Below, piece after piece: positions 15,629 to 24,583 of a stretch of 47,374 nucleotides of DNA. Position 1 is the stretch's first letter, and each line of letters starts with the position of its first letter. The translations under genes and the position numbers were made by a program. Under the pieces are notes generated by a model. That model was not told the DNA's origin, did not search any database, and saw only the letters and a list, made by a program, of their open reading frames with translations. Origin of the DNA: Planctomycetota bacterium (GTDB lineage: Bacteria; Planctomycetota; UBA1135; GCA-002686595); NCBI GenBank assembly GCA_016712565.1, contig JADJQU010000016.1, positions 1 through 47,374 on the forward strand, read 5' to 3'.

Positions 15629-17703
15629 ACCTCGGTTCCTACTGGCGCTACCGCGCGGACCGCGTCCTGGCCTGGGGCGGGGCGGCCCTGGTGATCTTCG
15701 TCCTGTTGCTCAGCGGCCTGTCCGTGGGCACCTACGCGATGGTGCACCACACGGCGCGTTCGGAGTTCTGCAACTCCTGCCACATCATGGAGCCCTACTA
15801 CTCCTCGTGGCAGCACTCCGCGCACAACCAGGTGGCCTGCATCGAGTGCCACTACGAGCCCGGTTCCCTGGAGACCCTGGAAGGCAAGTTCAAGGCGCTC
15901 TCCCAGCTCGCCAAGTACGTCACGCGCACCGCGGGAACCAAGCCCTGGGCCGAGGTGAGCGACCAGAGCTGCATGCGCACGGGCTGCCACTCGCTGCGCA
16001 TGCTCGAAGGGCCCGTGCAGTTCGGACGGGTCAAGTTCGACCACCGCCAACACCTCTTGGAAAGCCGCCGCGGAAGGCGCCTGCGCTGCACCTCCTGCCA
16101 CTCCCAGATCGTCCAGGGCGAGCACATCGCCGTCACGCCGCAGGTGTGCTTCGGTTGCCACTTCAAGCCGGACAAGGAGGGGCGTCGCCCGGAGCGCACC
16201 ACCGACTGCCTGATCTGCCATGGACCGCCCCAGGAGGCCGTGGACGTGGCCGGCAAGCCCTTCGTGCACGCCGACTACGTCGAGCGCGGCGTGAACTGCA
16301 CCGAATGCCACAACCCGGTGATCGAGGGCAACGGCAAGGTGGGGCGCGAGCGCTGCCATGCCTGTCACGGGGAGGAAGGCCACATCGAGCGCATCGGCGA
16401 GACCGAGTTCATGCACGAGACGCACGTCACCGACCACAAGGTCGAGTGCTTCGAGTGCCACGACGACATTCGGCACGGGCTGCTGCCCCTGGAGGTGCCG
16501 AGCGTGACCCCGGGCGAGGGCTGCGGAGCCTGCCACGTGGATCCCCACGACGCGGCGCGCCAGCTCTACGCCGGTCGCGGCGCCGTGGGCGTCGAGGAGA
16601 GCCCCAGCCGCATGTTCGTCTCGCGCGTGGTGTGCGAGGCCTGCCACACGGGCCGGACGGGATTCGGCGCCACGCCGCGGGCGGCGGGCGTGGAGGGCGG
16701 GGCCGGCCACGTCCACGCGGGCGTCTCTCGCGTGGCCGCGGCCGCGGAGGCCGACTGCATCCATTGCCACGGCCCGTCCTTCGCGGGAATGCTCGCCGAG
16801 TGGCAGGGCGAGGTGGGCGGCGAGCTCGACCGGCTGCGGCCCCTGCTGGCGAACCTCAGCGAGCGGATCGCCGCCGTGCCCGGCAGCGAGGCACGCAAGC
16901 TGTTCGAGGAGGCCTGGCGCAACTTCGAGCTCGTCGAACTCGACGGTTCCCGTGGCGCGCACAACCCGTCCTATGCGCTTTCCGCGCTGCGCGTCGGGGC
17001 CGAGCGCATCGACGCCGCCTACGCGTTGCTGGAGCCTTCCGCCGAGCCGCGGGCAGCGCCCGGCATGTTCCCCGTTGCGGCGGAGGGTTGCGGGAATTGC
17101 CACGTGGCGCCCCAGCGCCGCGAGGTGGAAGTGCACGGTCGTCCCTTCTCCCACGCCGTGCACCTGTCCGGCGCCGGCATGACCTGCGGCGACTGCCACG
17201 AGCCTGCTCCCCAGGGTCAGGAGGGCCACGGCAAGCCCACCTTCGCTCGCGCCAAGTGCGCCGCCTGCCACCACGAGGAGAGCGAAACCCGCGACGTGAC
17301 CGACTGCGCCGCGTGCCACGGGCCCCAGCAGGCTCTGCTGCGCGGCACGCTGCCCGGACTTCCCGAGCCCCGGCCCGCGGCCATGGGCAAGATGGAGTGC
17401 AACGAATGCCACGGCGACGCGCCGACGATTCTGCGGCCCAAGCCCGCGGCCTGCGTGCTGTGCCACGAGCCCGGCTACGACAAGATGAAGGGCGACTGGC
17501 AGACGGCCACTTCCACCCTGCTGGAGCGCGTGGACGCGGCCCTGACGGCGGCCGCTCGGCGCGGAGCCCCCGAGGAGGCGTTGCAACAGGCCCAGGCAGC
17601 CCTCGCGGCCGTACGCCAGGACGGCAGCCTCGGCGTGCACAATCCGGAACTCGCCAAATTCCTGCTGGAGGAGGCCCTAAGGGCGCTCGGTTCTACGCAG
17701 TAG
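15625..17703 (+). CDS. 18-heme cytochrome c with NapC/NrfH-like quinol dehydrogenase module
   Basis: Predicted 692 residues. ATG 15625 overlaps the previous stop. One membrane helix (residues 17-38) is followed by FCNSCHIMEPYY, the NapC/NrfH-type first heme with a Met three residues after the His-bearing motif, as in NrfH where Met binds the heme near quinol. In all there are 17 CXXCH sites and one CX4CH (CMRTGCH, near residue 130). NapC/NrfH/ImcH proteins oxidise quinol and hand electrons to periplasmic partners. The heme-rich part is interrupted around residues 390-470 by a helical segment without hemes. A second helical segment forms the C-terminus. Together with the nine-heme protein it closes the tightly overlapped five-gene block. 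Confidence 0.9.
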   Translation: MNLGSYWRYRADRVLAWGGAALVIFVLLLSGLSVGTYAMVHHTARSEFCNSCHIMEPYYSSWQHSAHNQVACIECHYEPGSLETLEGKFKALSQLAKYVTRTAGTKPWAEVSDQSCMRTGCHSLRMLEGPVQFGRVKFDHRQHLLESRRGRRLRCTSCHSQIVQGEHIAVTPQVCFGCHFKPDKEGRRPERTTDCLICHGPPQEAVDVAGKPFVHADYVERGVNCTECHNPVIEGNGKVGRERCHACHGEEGHIERIGETEFMHETHVTDHKVECFECHDDIRHGLLPLEVPSVTPGEGCGACHVDPHDAARQLYAGRGAVGVEESPSRMFVSRVVCEACHTGRTGFGATPRAAGVEGGAGHVHAGVSRVAAAAEADCIHCHGPSFAGMLAEWQGEVGGELDRLRPLLANLSERIAAVPGSEARKLFEEAWRNFELVELDGSRGAHNPSYALSALRVGAERIDAAYALLEPSAEPRAAPGMFPVAAEGCGNCHVAPQRREVEVHGRPFSHAVHLSGAGMTCGDCHEPAPQGQEGHGKPTFARAKCAACHHEESETRDVTDCAACHGPQQALLRGTLPGLPEPRPAAMGKMECNECHGDAPTILRPKPAACVLCHEPGYDKMKGDWQTATSTLLERVDAALTAAARRGAPEEALQQAQAALAAVRQDGSLGVHNPELAKFLLEEALRALGSTQ

Positions 17704-17862
17704 TGCGGTTCGCGGCGCCCCCGGTGGGGGCGAAGATTGGGGGTCCATGCTGCGCCCATTGCCAGCCGGACGAATGCGAAACGAAGCGGCTCGCCTCCCA
17801 GGCGAGCCGGCCGAAGCCGTGACACGGAATCCGTCCGCCCGCGGCGAACCGAAAGGCCGGAC

Positions 17863-20106
17863 ATGAACGCGACGAGGCGTTGGGATTTCTGCGGCGGAAG
17901 AACTCCGCGCGTGCACCCGCTCTTTCTGTTCCAGCTGTTCATCGCGTTGGCACTCCTGCTCGGGGCCCCGCCGGCTCGCTCCCAGGAGCCGCCCCCCGAT
18001 CGGGTGTGCAAGATGTGCCACCAGGAGGCGAACACCGCCCGAGCCGTCAAGGACGCCAAGATCCACGGCCAGGTGGCCTGCGTCGATTGCCACACGGCGC
18101 TCAAGACCTTCGACCTGGGCGAGGGCGAGCACGCGACGCCCGTCGAACGCGCCTCCTGCGCGGCCTGCCACGCCGACCAGCAGCGCGCCCTCGGGGAGAG
18201 CGTGCACCAGACGGCGGGCCTGGACTGCGCCAAGTGTCACGAACCCCACGGCATCGGCCTCGCCCTCGAAGCGGGCGCGAGTGGGGCGGCGTCCAAGGGA
18301 AGCTGCGCCGCCTGCCATGCCGCGGCGGCCGAGCAGTGGACCAGGAGCCCCCACGCCGGGGACCCGGGCAACGGCCAGCCCGCCGCGCGCTGCGCCGATT
18401 GCCACGGCGTCCATGACGTGCGCGCGGCCAAGGACCCGCTCTCCAAGGTCTATCCACTGAACCTGCCGGACACCTGCGAGTCCTGCCACCACCGGAATCC
18501 CTCCTCCGAGCACCCCGCGCCGGGGGGAGCCAAGGTGGAGCAGTACGAGACCAGCGTGCACGGTCGCGGCCTGCGCATCGAAGGGCTCGTGGTCACGGCC
18601 ACCTGCGCCTCCTGCCACGGCTCCCACAACATCCGGCGCATCGACGATCCGGAGGCGGAAACCGCGCGCAAGCAGATCCCCGCCACCTGCGGAGCCTGCC
18701 ACGCGGGCATCCTGCGCACCTACCGCGAGGGCGTGCACGGCAAGGCCTTCCTGGAGGGCGTCCTGGACGTGCCCGTGTGCACCGACTGCCACCGCGAGCA
18801 CGCGGTCAGCGACCCGGCCATGGAAGGCTCGAGCGTCTCCGGCCGCTTGGTGGCGGAGACCTGCGGCCGCTGCCACTCGGATGACGACCTGGGGGCGCGC
18901 TACGGCCTGAAGTCCTCCGTGCACAGCACCTGGGGCGATTCCTACCACGGCATCGCCAACGCCTTTGGGGAGCGCTCGGCGGCCAACTGCGCCTCCTGCC
19001 ACGGATTCCACGACATCCTGCCCGCGAGCGACGCGCGCTCGCCGGTCAACGTCGCGAACCTGGAGCACACCTGCGGCACCTGCCACAGCGAGGCGACCGC
19101 GGCCTTCGCCCGCGTTCCCGTGCATTCCACGGTGGACCGGGAATCGAACCCGGTGCCCTGGTACGTCATGGTGATCTACACCGCCCTGGTGGCGGTGATG
19201 ATCGGCGGCTTCGTGCTGCTGGTGGTGATCGACCTGTTCGGCCGCCTGCGCATCCGCCTCAAGTGGGGCCCGCCGGAGACCCAGCACGTGGACGCGCGCC
19301 TGTGGCCCGACGAGGACCTGCTGGTGGGGCCCACGGAGACCTTCAAGCGCATGGGCTTCACCGGGCGGCTGCAGCACGGGATCCTGGTGCTGTCCTTCCT
19401 GCTCCTGGTGGTCACGGGCATCCCGGTGTTCCTGCACAACGTGCCCTGGATGCGCGACGTGATCGACGCCGAGGGCGGGTTCTTGCTGCGCAGCCGCTTG
19501 CACCGCGCCGGAGCGGTGGGCCTGGTGGTGCTGTCCGCCTGGCACCTCGCGATCCTGGCCATGATGCCCAGCGCCCGCCGCTGGGCGGCCCTGATGATCA
19601 TCCGGCCGCGGGACCTCACGGACTTCTTCCAGGACGTGATGTTCAACCTGGGGTTCCCGGCGCGGCTGCTGCGGATCCGGCGCTTCGCGGCCCTGGCCCA
19701 GCGCTTCCCCTGGCTCTGCTTCGACCGTCGCCCCTGCGTCGGCCGCTACGGATTGGTGGAGAAGCTGGAATACGGTGCCGTGGTCTGGGGCAACTTCGTC
19801 ATGATCTTGACCGGCGCGATCCTCTGGCGACCGGACTGGTTCCTGGGCTGGACGCCCGCCTGGACCTTCGAAGTCTGTCGCGTCGTCCACGGTTTCGAGG
19901 CCACCCTGGCCTTCCTGGCGATCATCATCTGGCACATGTACCACGTGCACCTGCGGCCCGGCGTCTTCCCCATGAGCCGCGTCTTCCTCAACGGGCGCGT
20001 GACGCGCACGGAGTTGCGCCACCACCACCCCGAGGAGTACTTGAAGATCCTCGCCGCCCGGCGCGCCTCCGCCCCCCGGTCTCCCGCGGAATCCCCCCAT
20101 GAGTAG
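17863..20106 (+). CDS. 13-heme cytochrome c fused to di-heme cytochrome b (CbcL-like)
   Basis: Predicted 747 residues. ATG 17863 has AAAGG (17852-17856) six bases upstream. The signal peptide or anchor is LFLFQLFIALALLLGAPPARS. Thirteen CXXCH motifs fill the first 420 residues (CKMCH first, CGTCH last). A helix, YTALVAVMIGGFVLLVVIDLF, then leads to a four-helix cytochrome b of the formate dehydrogenase gamma / hydrogenase b type. Its candidate heme ligands are His in GRLQHGILVLS, in RLHRAGAVG and AWHLAIL, and in VVHGFEATL and IIIWHMYHVH. Fusion of multiheme c to such a b domain is known from Geobacter CbcL, an inner-membrane quinol oxidoreductase for low-potential extracellular electron transfer. 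The stop overlaps the start of the next, related gene by 8 bases. Confidence 0.9.
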   Translation: MNATRRWDFCGGRTPRVHPLFLFQLFIALALLLGAPPARSQEPPPDRVCKMCHQEANTARAVKDAKIHGQVACVDCHTALKTFDLGEGEHATPVERASCAACHADQQRALGESVHQTAGLDCAKCHEPHGIGLALEAGASGAASKGSCAACHAAAAEQWTRSPHAGDPGNGQPAARCADCHGVHDVRAAKDPLSKVYPLNLPDTCESCHHRNPSSEHPAPGGAKVEQYETSVHGRGLRIEGLVVTATCASCHGSHNIRRIDDPEAETARKQIPATCGACHAGILRTYREGVHGKAFLEGVLDVPVCTDCHREHAVSDPAMEGSSVSGRLVAETCGRCHSDDDLGARYGLKSSVHSTWGDSYHGIANAFGERSAANCASCHGFHDILPASDARSPVNVANLEHTCGTCHSEATAAFARVPVHSTVDRESNPVPWYVMVIYTALVAVMIGGFVLLVVIDLFGRLRIRLKWGPPETQHVDARLWPDEDLLVGPTETFKRMGFTGRLQHGILVLSFLLLVVTGIPVFLHNVPWMRDVIDAEGGFLLRSRLHRAGAVGLVVLSAWHLAILAMMPSARRWAALMIIRPRDLTDFFQDVMFNLGFPARLLRIRRFAALAQRFPWLCFDRRPCVGRYGLVEKLEYGAVVWGNFVMILTGAILWRPDWFLGWTPAWTFEVCRVVHGFEATLAFLAIIIWHMYHVHLRPGVFPMSRVFLNGRVTRTELRHHHPEEYLKILAARRASAPRSPAESPHE

Positions 20107-22975
20107 TCCCAGCGGCCGCAGCCGTCCTCGAAGCGCACTCGGGCAACGGCTGCTTGCGGCGTGCCTTGCCCTGCTCTTCCCGGTCCTGGCGGCCTCGGCC
20201 CAGGACAATGCCAAGTGCCTGGAATGCCACGGCACGGCGGGCCTGCAGATGGAGCGCGAGGGCCGCGCCGTGTCGCTCTTCGTCGACGCCGAGCGCTACG
20301 GGAAGAGCGTGCACAAGGTCCAGGACTGCGTGGCCTGCCACACGGAACTCGCCGGAGTCGAGCAGTACCCTCACCGCAAGGGACTGGCCCGGGTCGCCTG
20401 CACCGATTGCCACGACGACGAGGACGGGCCGATCCAGGCCTACCGCGACTCGACCCACGGACTGCGGGCCAGCGAGGGCGACAAGCTCGCCCCGCTGTGC
20501 CAGGACTGCCACGGCGACCACTACGTGCTGCGGCTCAAGCACCCCGAGTCCTCGATCTCGCCCTTCAACGTGCCCGGCATGTGCGCCCAATGCCACGCCG
20601 AGGGTGCCGCCGTGGAGCGCACCCACGACATTCCCGAGCAGCAGGTCTTCGAGCGCTACAAGGACAGCATCCACGGCGAGGGACTCTACAAGCAGGGCCT
20701 GACGGTCACGGCGGTCTGCACGAGCTGCCACACCGGCCACAACGTGCGACCCCACACCGATCCGAAGTCCACGATCCACAAGGACAACGTGGTCAAGACC
20801 TGCATGCGCTGCCACGGCCGCATCGAGGAGGTGCACCGCAAGGTGATCGGCGGCCAACTCTGGGAGCAGCAGGGTGTCGTGCCCCTGTGCGTCGAATGCC
20901 ACTCGCCCCACGAGGTGCGCAAGGTGTTCTACGACACCAACCTGGCCAATGCGGATTGCATGCGCTGCCACGGGATCGAGGTCCAGGCGAGTTCCGACGG
21001 CCGTTCCTTGAAGGTCGACGAAAGCGAGCACAGCAGCTCGATCCACGGCCGCAAAGGCGTGTCCTGCGCCCAGTGCCACGCGGGTGCCTCGCCGTCCCTG
21101 GAACGCTCCTGCTCGACCATCACCAGCAAGGTGGACTGCTCGGTGTGCCACGAGGGACAGGTGAGCGACTACCGGCGCGGCGTCCACGGCAGCCTGCACG
21201 CAAAAGGCGACACCAATGCGCCCGTCTGCGTGGATTGCCACGGCACGCACAGGATCCTGGAGCACCTGGCGGCGGACGACGCCTCCCCGGCCATCAAGGA
21301 GCTGGTGCGTGGTTCTCCGACCTTCAGCCGCAACGTGCCCGAGCTGTGCGCGCGCTGTCACCAGGAGGGTGCCGCCGCCGCTCGGCGCTATCTCGGTCCC
21401 GAGACCGACGTGATCAACAAGTACTCCAACAGCATCCACGGCCAGGGGTTGACCCAAAGCGGGCTCGTGGTGACCGCCACCTGCACCGATTGCCACACGG
21501 CCCACAAGGAGCTGCCGGCGAGCGACCCGGAGTCCACCGTGCACGCGGGCAACATCGCCGCCACCTGCGGCCGTTGCCACGACGGGATCTACGAGCAGTT
21601 CCGCCAGAGCGTGCACTCCAAGGACGGGAACCAGGATTACGTGCAACTGCGCGACATGCCGCCGCTGCCCGACTGCAACGATTGCCACTCGTCGCACACG
21701 ATGACGCGCACGGACGAGTCGGCTTTCAAGCTCGGCATCATGGACCAGTGCGGCAAGTGCCACGCCGAGATCACCGAAACGTACTTCGAGACCTACCACG
21801 GCAAGGCCTCGGCCCTGGGGGACATCGCCAAGGCGAAGTGCTACGACTGCCACGGCGCCCACGACATCCTGCCGCCCGACGATCCCGCCTCGCACCTCTC
21901 CCACGACAACATCGTGGGCACCTGCGGCAAGTGCCACGAGGGTTCGCACCGGCAGTTCGCGGGCTACCTGACCCACGCCACGCACCACGACAAGGACAAG
22001 TACCCGGCCCTCTACTGGGCCTTCTGGGGCATGACCTCGCTCCTGGTGGGCACCTTTGCCTTCTTCGGACTGCACACCGTGGTGTGGCTGCCGCGCTCCT
22101 GGAAGCTGCGCGACGCCTACCGCAAGCACGTGGCGGCGAACGGCGATCAGTCCAAGCAGTTCCGGCGCTTCACTCCCTACCAGCGCGCGACGCACCTGAC
22201 GGTGATCCTCTCCTTCTTCGGGCTGGCGATCACCGGGATGATGCTCAAGTTCTCCTACACCGATTGGGCCCACACCCTGGCGCGCTTCCTCGGCGGCATC
22301 GAGGGCGCGGGCTGGATCCACCGCGTCTGCGCGGTGGCCACGTTCGGCTACATGGCGGCGCACCTCGTGGACGTGGCGCGGCGCTGGCGGGCCACCCACA
22401 AATCCGCCAAGGAGTTCTTCCTCGGTCCCGACTCGCTGGTTCCCAAGCCCTCGGACGTCACCGAGTTCGTGGCCACGATGAAGTGGTTCATGGGTCGCGG
22501 TCCGTCGCCGCGCTACGGCCGCTGGACCTACTGGGAGAAGTTCGACTACCTGGCCGTGTTCTGGGGCGTGGTCGTGATCGGCAGCACGGGCCTGTGCCTG
22601 TGGTTCCCGGTGGCCTTCACGCACTTCCTGCCGGGCTGGGCGATCAACGTGGCGACGATCATCCACAGCGACGAGGCGCTGCTCGCCACGGGCTTTATCT
22701 TCACGATCCACTTCTTCAACACGCACTTCCGGCCGGAGAAATTCCCCATGGACCCGGTGATCTTCACCGGCAGCATGTCGCTGAAGGAGCTGGAGCACGA
22801 CCGGCCGGAGCTCTACGCGCGCCTGGTGGCCGAGGGGCAACTGGAGCAACATCTGGTGGACCCGCCCTCGCCCCTGCTCTCGCGGGCCGCGCGCGTGTTC
22901 GGCATGACGGCGCTGGTGGTGGGGTTCACGGTCATCGCCTTGATCGTCTACGCCATGGTCTGGGCCTACCGCTGA
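20099..22975 (+). CDS. 19-heme cytochrome c fused to di-heme cytochrome b (CbcL-like)
   Basis: Predicted 958 residues, a longer paralogue of the preceding gene. Signal peptide LLAACLALLFPVLAASAQ; 19 CXXCH motifs from CLECH to CGKCH in the first 625 residues; then a helix (YWAFWGMTSLLVGTFAFFG) and a four-helix cytochrome b with candidate heme ligands in RATHLTVILSF, GWIHRVCAV, MAAHLVDVARR, TIIHSDEALL and FTIHFFNTHF. A final hydrophobic helix (ALVVGFTVIALIVYAMVWAY) closes the protein. The heme region contains a repeat unit twice (about 20656-20930 and 21422-21710) that occurs once in the 13-heme protein, so it probably grew by internal duplication. Likely role: quinol-linked entry or exit of electrons to a periplasmic heme chain. 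Translation is coupled to the upstream gene. Confidence 0.9.
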   Translation: MSSPSGRSRPRSALGQRLLAACLALLFPVLAASAQDNAKCLECHGTAGLQMEREGRAVSLFVDAERYGKSVHKVQDCVACHTELAGVEQYPHRKGLARVACTDCHDDEDGPIQAYRDSTHGLRASEGDKLAPLCQDCHGDHYVLRLKHPESSISPFNVPGMCAQCHAEGAAVERTHDIPEQQVFERYKDSIHGEGLYKQGLTVTAVCTSCHTGHNVRPHTDPKSTIHKDNVVKTCMRCHGRIEEVHRKVIGGQLWEQQGVVPLCVECHSPHEVRKVFYDTNLANADCMRCHGIEVQASSDGRSLKVDESEHSSSIHGRKGVSCAQCHAGASPSLERSCSTITSKVDCSVCHEGQVSDYRRGVHGSLHAKGDTNAPVCVDCHGTHRILEHLAADDASPAIKELVRGSPTFSRNVPELCARCHQEGAAAARRYLGPETDVINKYSNSIHGQGLTQSGLVVTATCTDCHTAHKELPASDPESTVHAGNIAATCGRCHDGIYEQFRQSVHSKDGNQDYVQLRDMPPLPDCNDCHSSHTMTRTDESAFKLGIMDQCGKCHAEITETYFETYHGKASALGDIAKAKCYDCHGAHDILPPDDPASHLSHDNIVGTCGKCHEGSHRQFAGYLTHATHHDKDKYPALYWAFWGMTSLLVGTFAFFGLHTVVWLPRSWKLRDAYRKHVAANGDQSKQFRRFTPYQRATHLTVILSFFGLAITGMMLKFSYTDWAHTLARFLGGIEGAGWIHRVCAVATFGYMAAHLVDVARRWRATHKSAKEFFLGPDSLVPKPSDVTEFVATMKWFMGRGPSPRYGRWTYWEKFDYLAVFWGVVVIGSTGLCLWFPVAFTHFLPGWAINVATIIHSDEALLATGFIFTIHFFNTHFRPEKFPMDPVIFTGSMSLKELEHDRPELYARLVAEGQLEQHLVDPPSPLLSRAARVFGMTALVVGFTVIALIVYAMVWAYR

Positions 22976-22998
22976 GCGGGTTCGCTTCCCGGCGCGCT

Positions 22999-23004
22999 AT
23001 CCTG
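22999..23004 (+). promoter_or_regulatory. Candidate -10 element (TATCCT in GCTATCCT)
   Basis: GCTATCCT lies 24 bases before the pentaheme start and the same octamer occurs upstream of the ECF sigma gene. If active, the pentaheme gene has its own promoter in addition to read-through. Confidence 0.3.
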
Positions 23005-23027
23005 GCAGCACCCGCCGAGGAGCACCC

Positions 23028-24482
23028 ATGCACTTGCGTTCGTACCTGTTGATCGCCTGCCTGCTTGCCGCGTTGCTCGCAGCCGGGACGCTGGGCTTCC
23101 AGGCCCCGCGCGCCGCCGACCAGCAGGCGGCCGAGCAGACGGTCACGCCCCAGCGCGAGCCGCCCACCCGGCCGCCCACCCGGCCGCAAGGGGGGCCCTT
23201 CGGCCTGTCGCTGATGGCCACCCCCGACGGCAAGCCCGCGGACGCCCTGCACTTCGCCACCTCCGAGGACTGCAGCGCCTGCCACGCGCGTCACGTGGAG
23301 GAGTTCGACGGCTCCCTCCACTCCTTCTCGCACCACGATCCGCTCTATCGGGCCTTCGCCGAGCTGGCGCGCAAGGAGGCCGGCGAGCAGGTCTATGCCT
23401 ACTGCTCGGGCTGCCACGCGCCCGCCGCGGTGGTGTCGGGCCTCGTGCCCGGAACGCCCGAGGCCGAGTTGCCCGACAACGTGAAGGCCGGCGTGCAGTG
23501 CGACATCTGCCATCAGGTGCGCGAGCTCAACGGCGCCGCCGGCCCTTGGGGCGAGCCGGGCAACGGCTCCCTGACCCTGGAGCCGGGCAAGGCCAAGGCC
23601 TCGATTCGCCCGGAGATCAAGTCGAACCTGTTCCACACCGCGCGCCGCGCCGATTTTCTGGAGAGCTCCGAGTTCTGCGCCTCCTGCCACACGGTGATCC
23701 ACCCGTTCAACGGCCTGCGCATCGAGCACACCTACGACGAGTGGAAGAAGAGCGTCTACGCCGAGAAGGGCATCCAGTGCCAGGACTGCCACATGCGCAC
23801 CGTGGAGGATGCCGTGCGCGTGGCCCAGACGCTCGAGCCCGTGACCGTGATGGGCAAGACCTCCGAGCTCAGCGGCACCCAGCGCGAAATCAGCCCGCAC
23901 ACCTTCGTGGGCGGCAACATCGAGGCGGGGCGCCTCACCGGCAGCGAGGCCCACGGGCAGATGGCCGAGGCGCGGCTCAAGAGCGCGGCCGTGATCGCCG
24001 TGGAGTCGGTCGAGCGCGCGGCGGACGGTCGTGAGCTCTCCTTCACCGTCGCCGTGACCAACGTCGGCGCCGGCCATTCCCTGCCCACCAGCCTGACGGA
24101 ACTGCGGGAAATGTGGCTGCACGTGCGTGTCAGCGACCCCCAGGGGGGCCTGGTGTTCGAAAGTGGAGCGCTGGATGGCCACGGAGAGCTGTCGAAGGGC
24201 ACTGTGCGTTTCGGTTCCGTGCTCCACGACGCGGGGGGCAAGCCCACCTTCAAGCCCTGGGAGGGCGTGTCCTTCGGCAAGAAGCGCCTGATCCCGGCCA
24301 AGGGCACGGAGCGCGAGCGCTTCACGGCCGCGCTCGCCGCCGCCGCGCCGGGAGCGCTCAGCATCGAAGCGCGCCTGTGTTACCGCATTGCCGCTCCGCA
24401 CGTCGTGAAGGCCGTGATGGGCGAGCAGGCCTTCGAGCCCAGGATCGTGGAGATGGCGAGCGCGCGCGCGAGCGTGCCCTGA
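23028..24482 (+). CDS. Pentaheme cytochrome c with C-terminal beta domain
   Basis: Predicted 484 residues, exported (YLLIACLLAALLAAGTLGF signal peptide or anchor; GAGGAG upstream of ATG 23028). After a Pro/Thr/Arg-rich linker come five CXXCH sites: CSACH near residue 85, CSGCH, CDICH, CASCH and CQDCH. The spacing, with SLHSFSHHDPLYR and YDEWKKSVYAEKG between hemes, fits the cytochrome c554-like group. The last 150 residues lack heme and carry VAVTNVGAGHSLPTSLTELR, a motif often found at the end of multiheme proteins of this type, followed by beta-rich sequence. It is 52 bases after the 19-heme gene and probably a soluble or anchored periplasmic partner. Confidence 0.87.
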   Translation: MHLRSYLLIACLLAALLAAGTLGFQAPRAADQQAAEQTVTPQREPPTRPPTRPQGGPFGLSLMATPDGKPADALHFATSEDCSACHARHVEEFDGSLHSFSHHDPLYRAFAELARKEAGEQVYAYCSGCHAPAAVVSGLVPGTPEAELPDNVKAGVQCDICHQVRELNGAAGPWGEPGNGSLTLEPGKAKASIRPEIKSNLFHTARRADFLESSEFCASCHTVIHPFNGLRIEHTYDEWKKSVYAEKGIQCQDCHMRTVEDAVRVAQTLEPVTVMGKTSELSGTQREISPHTFVGGNIEAGRLTGSEAHGQMAEARLKSAAVIAVESVERAADGRELSFTVAVTNVGAGHSLPTSLTELREMWLHVRVSDPQGGLVFESGALDGHGELSKGTVRFGSVLHDAGGKPTFKPWEGVSFGKKRLIPAKGTERERFTAALAAAAPGALSIEARLCYRIAAPHVVKAVMGEQAFEPRIVEMASARASVP

Positions 24483-24530
24483 CCGACACGCCGCCCGGGA
24501 CACGCCCGGGACACGTCGCCGGGGCGAGGC

Positions 24531-24536
24531 TAGAAT
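24531..24536 (+). promoter_or_regulatory. Candidate -10 element (TAGAAT)
   Basis: TAGAAT in the context GGCTAGAATCC sits 47 bases upstream of the ATPase start, in GC-rich DNA just after the cytochrome cluster. No clear -35. Confidence 0.35.
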
Positions 24537-24583
24537 CCCCGCCGCGCACACGAACCAGGGCACGGCTCGGCGCAGCGACCACG

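Noticed and set aside
19988..22852. A 954-residue minus-strand frame and a 963-residue plus-strand frame over the 19-heme gene
   Set aside because: Shadow frames; the gene at 20099-22975 has 19 heme motifs and membrane helices.
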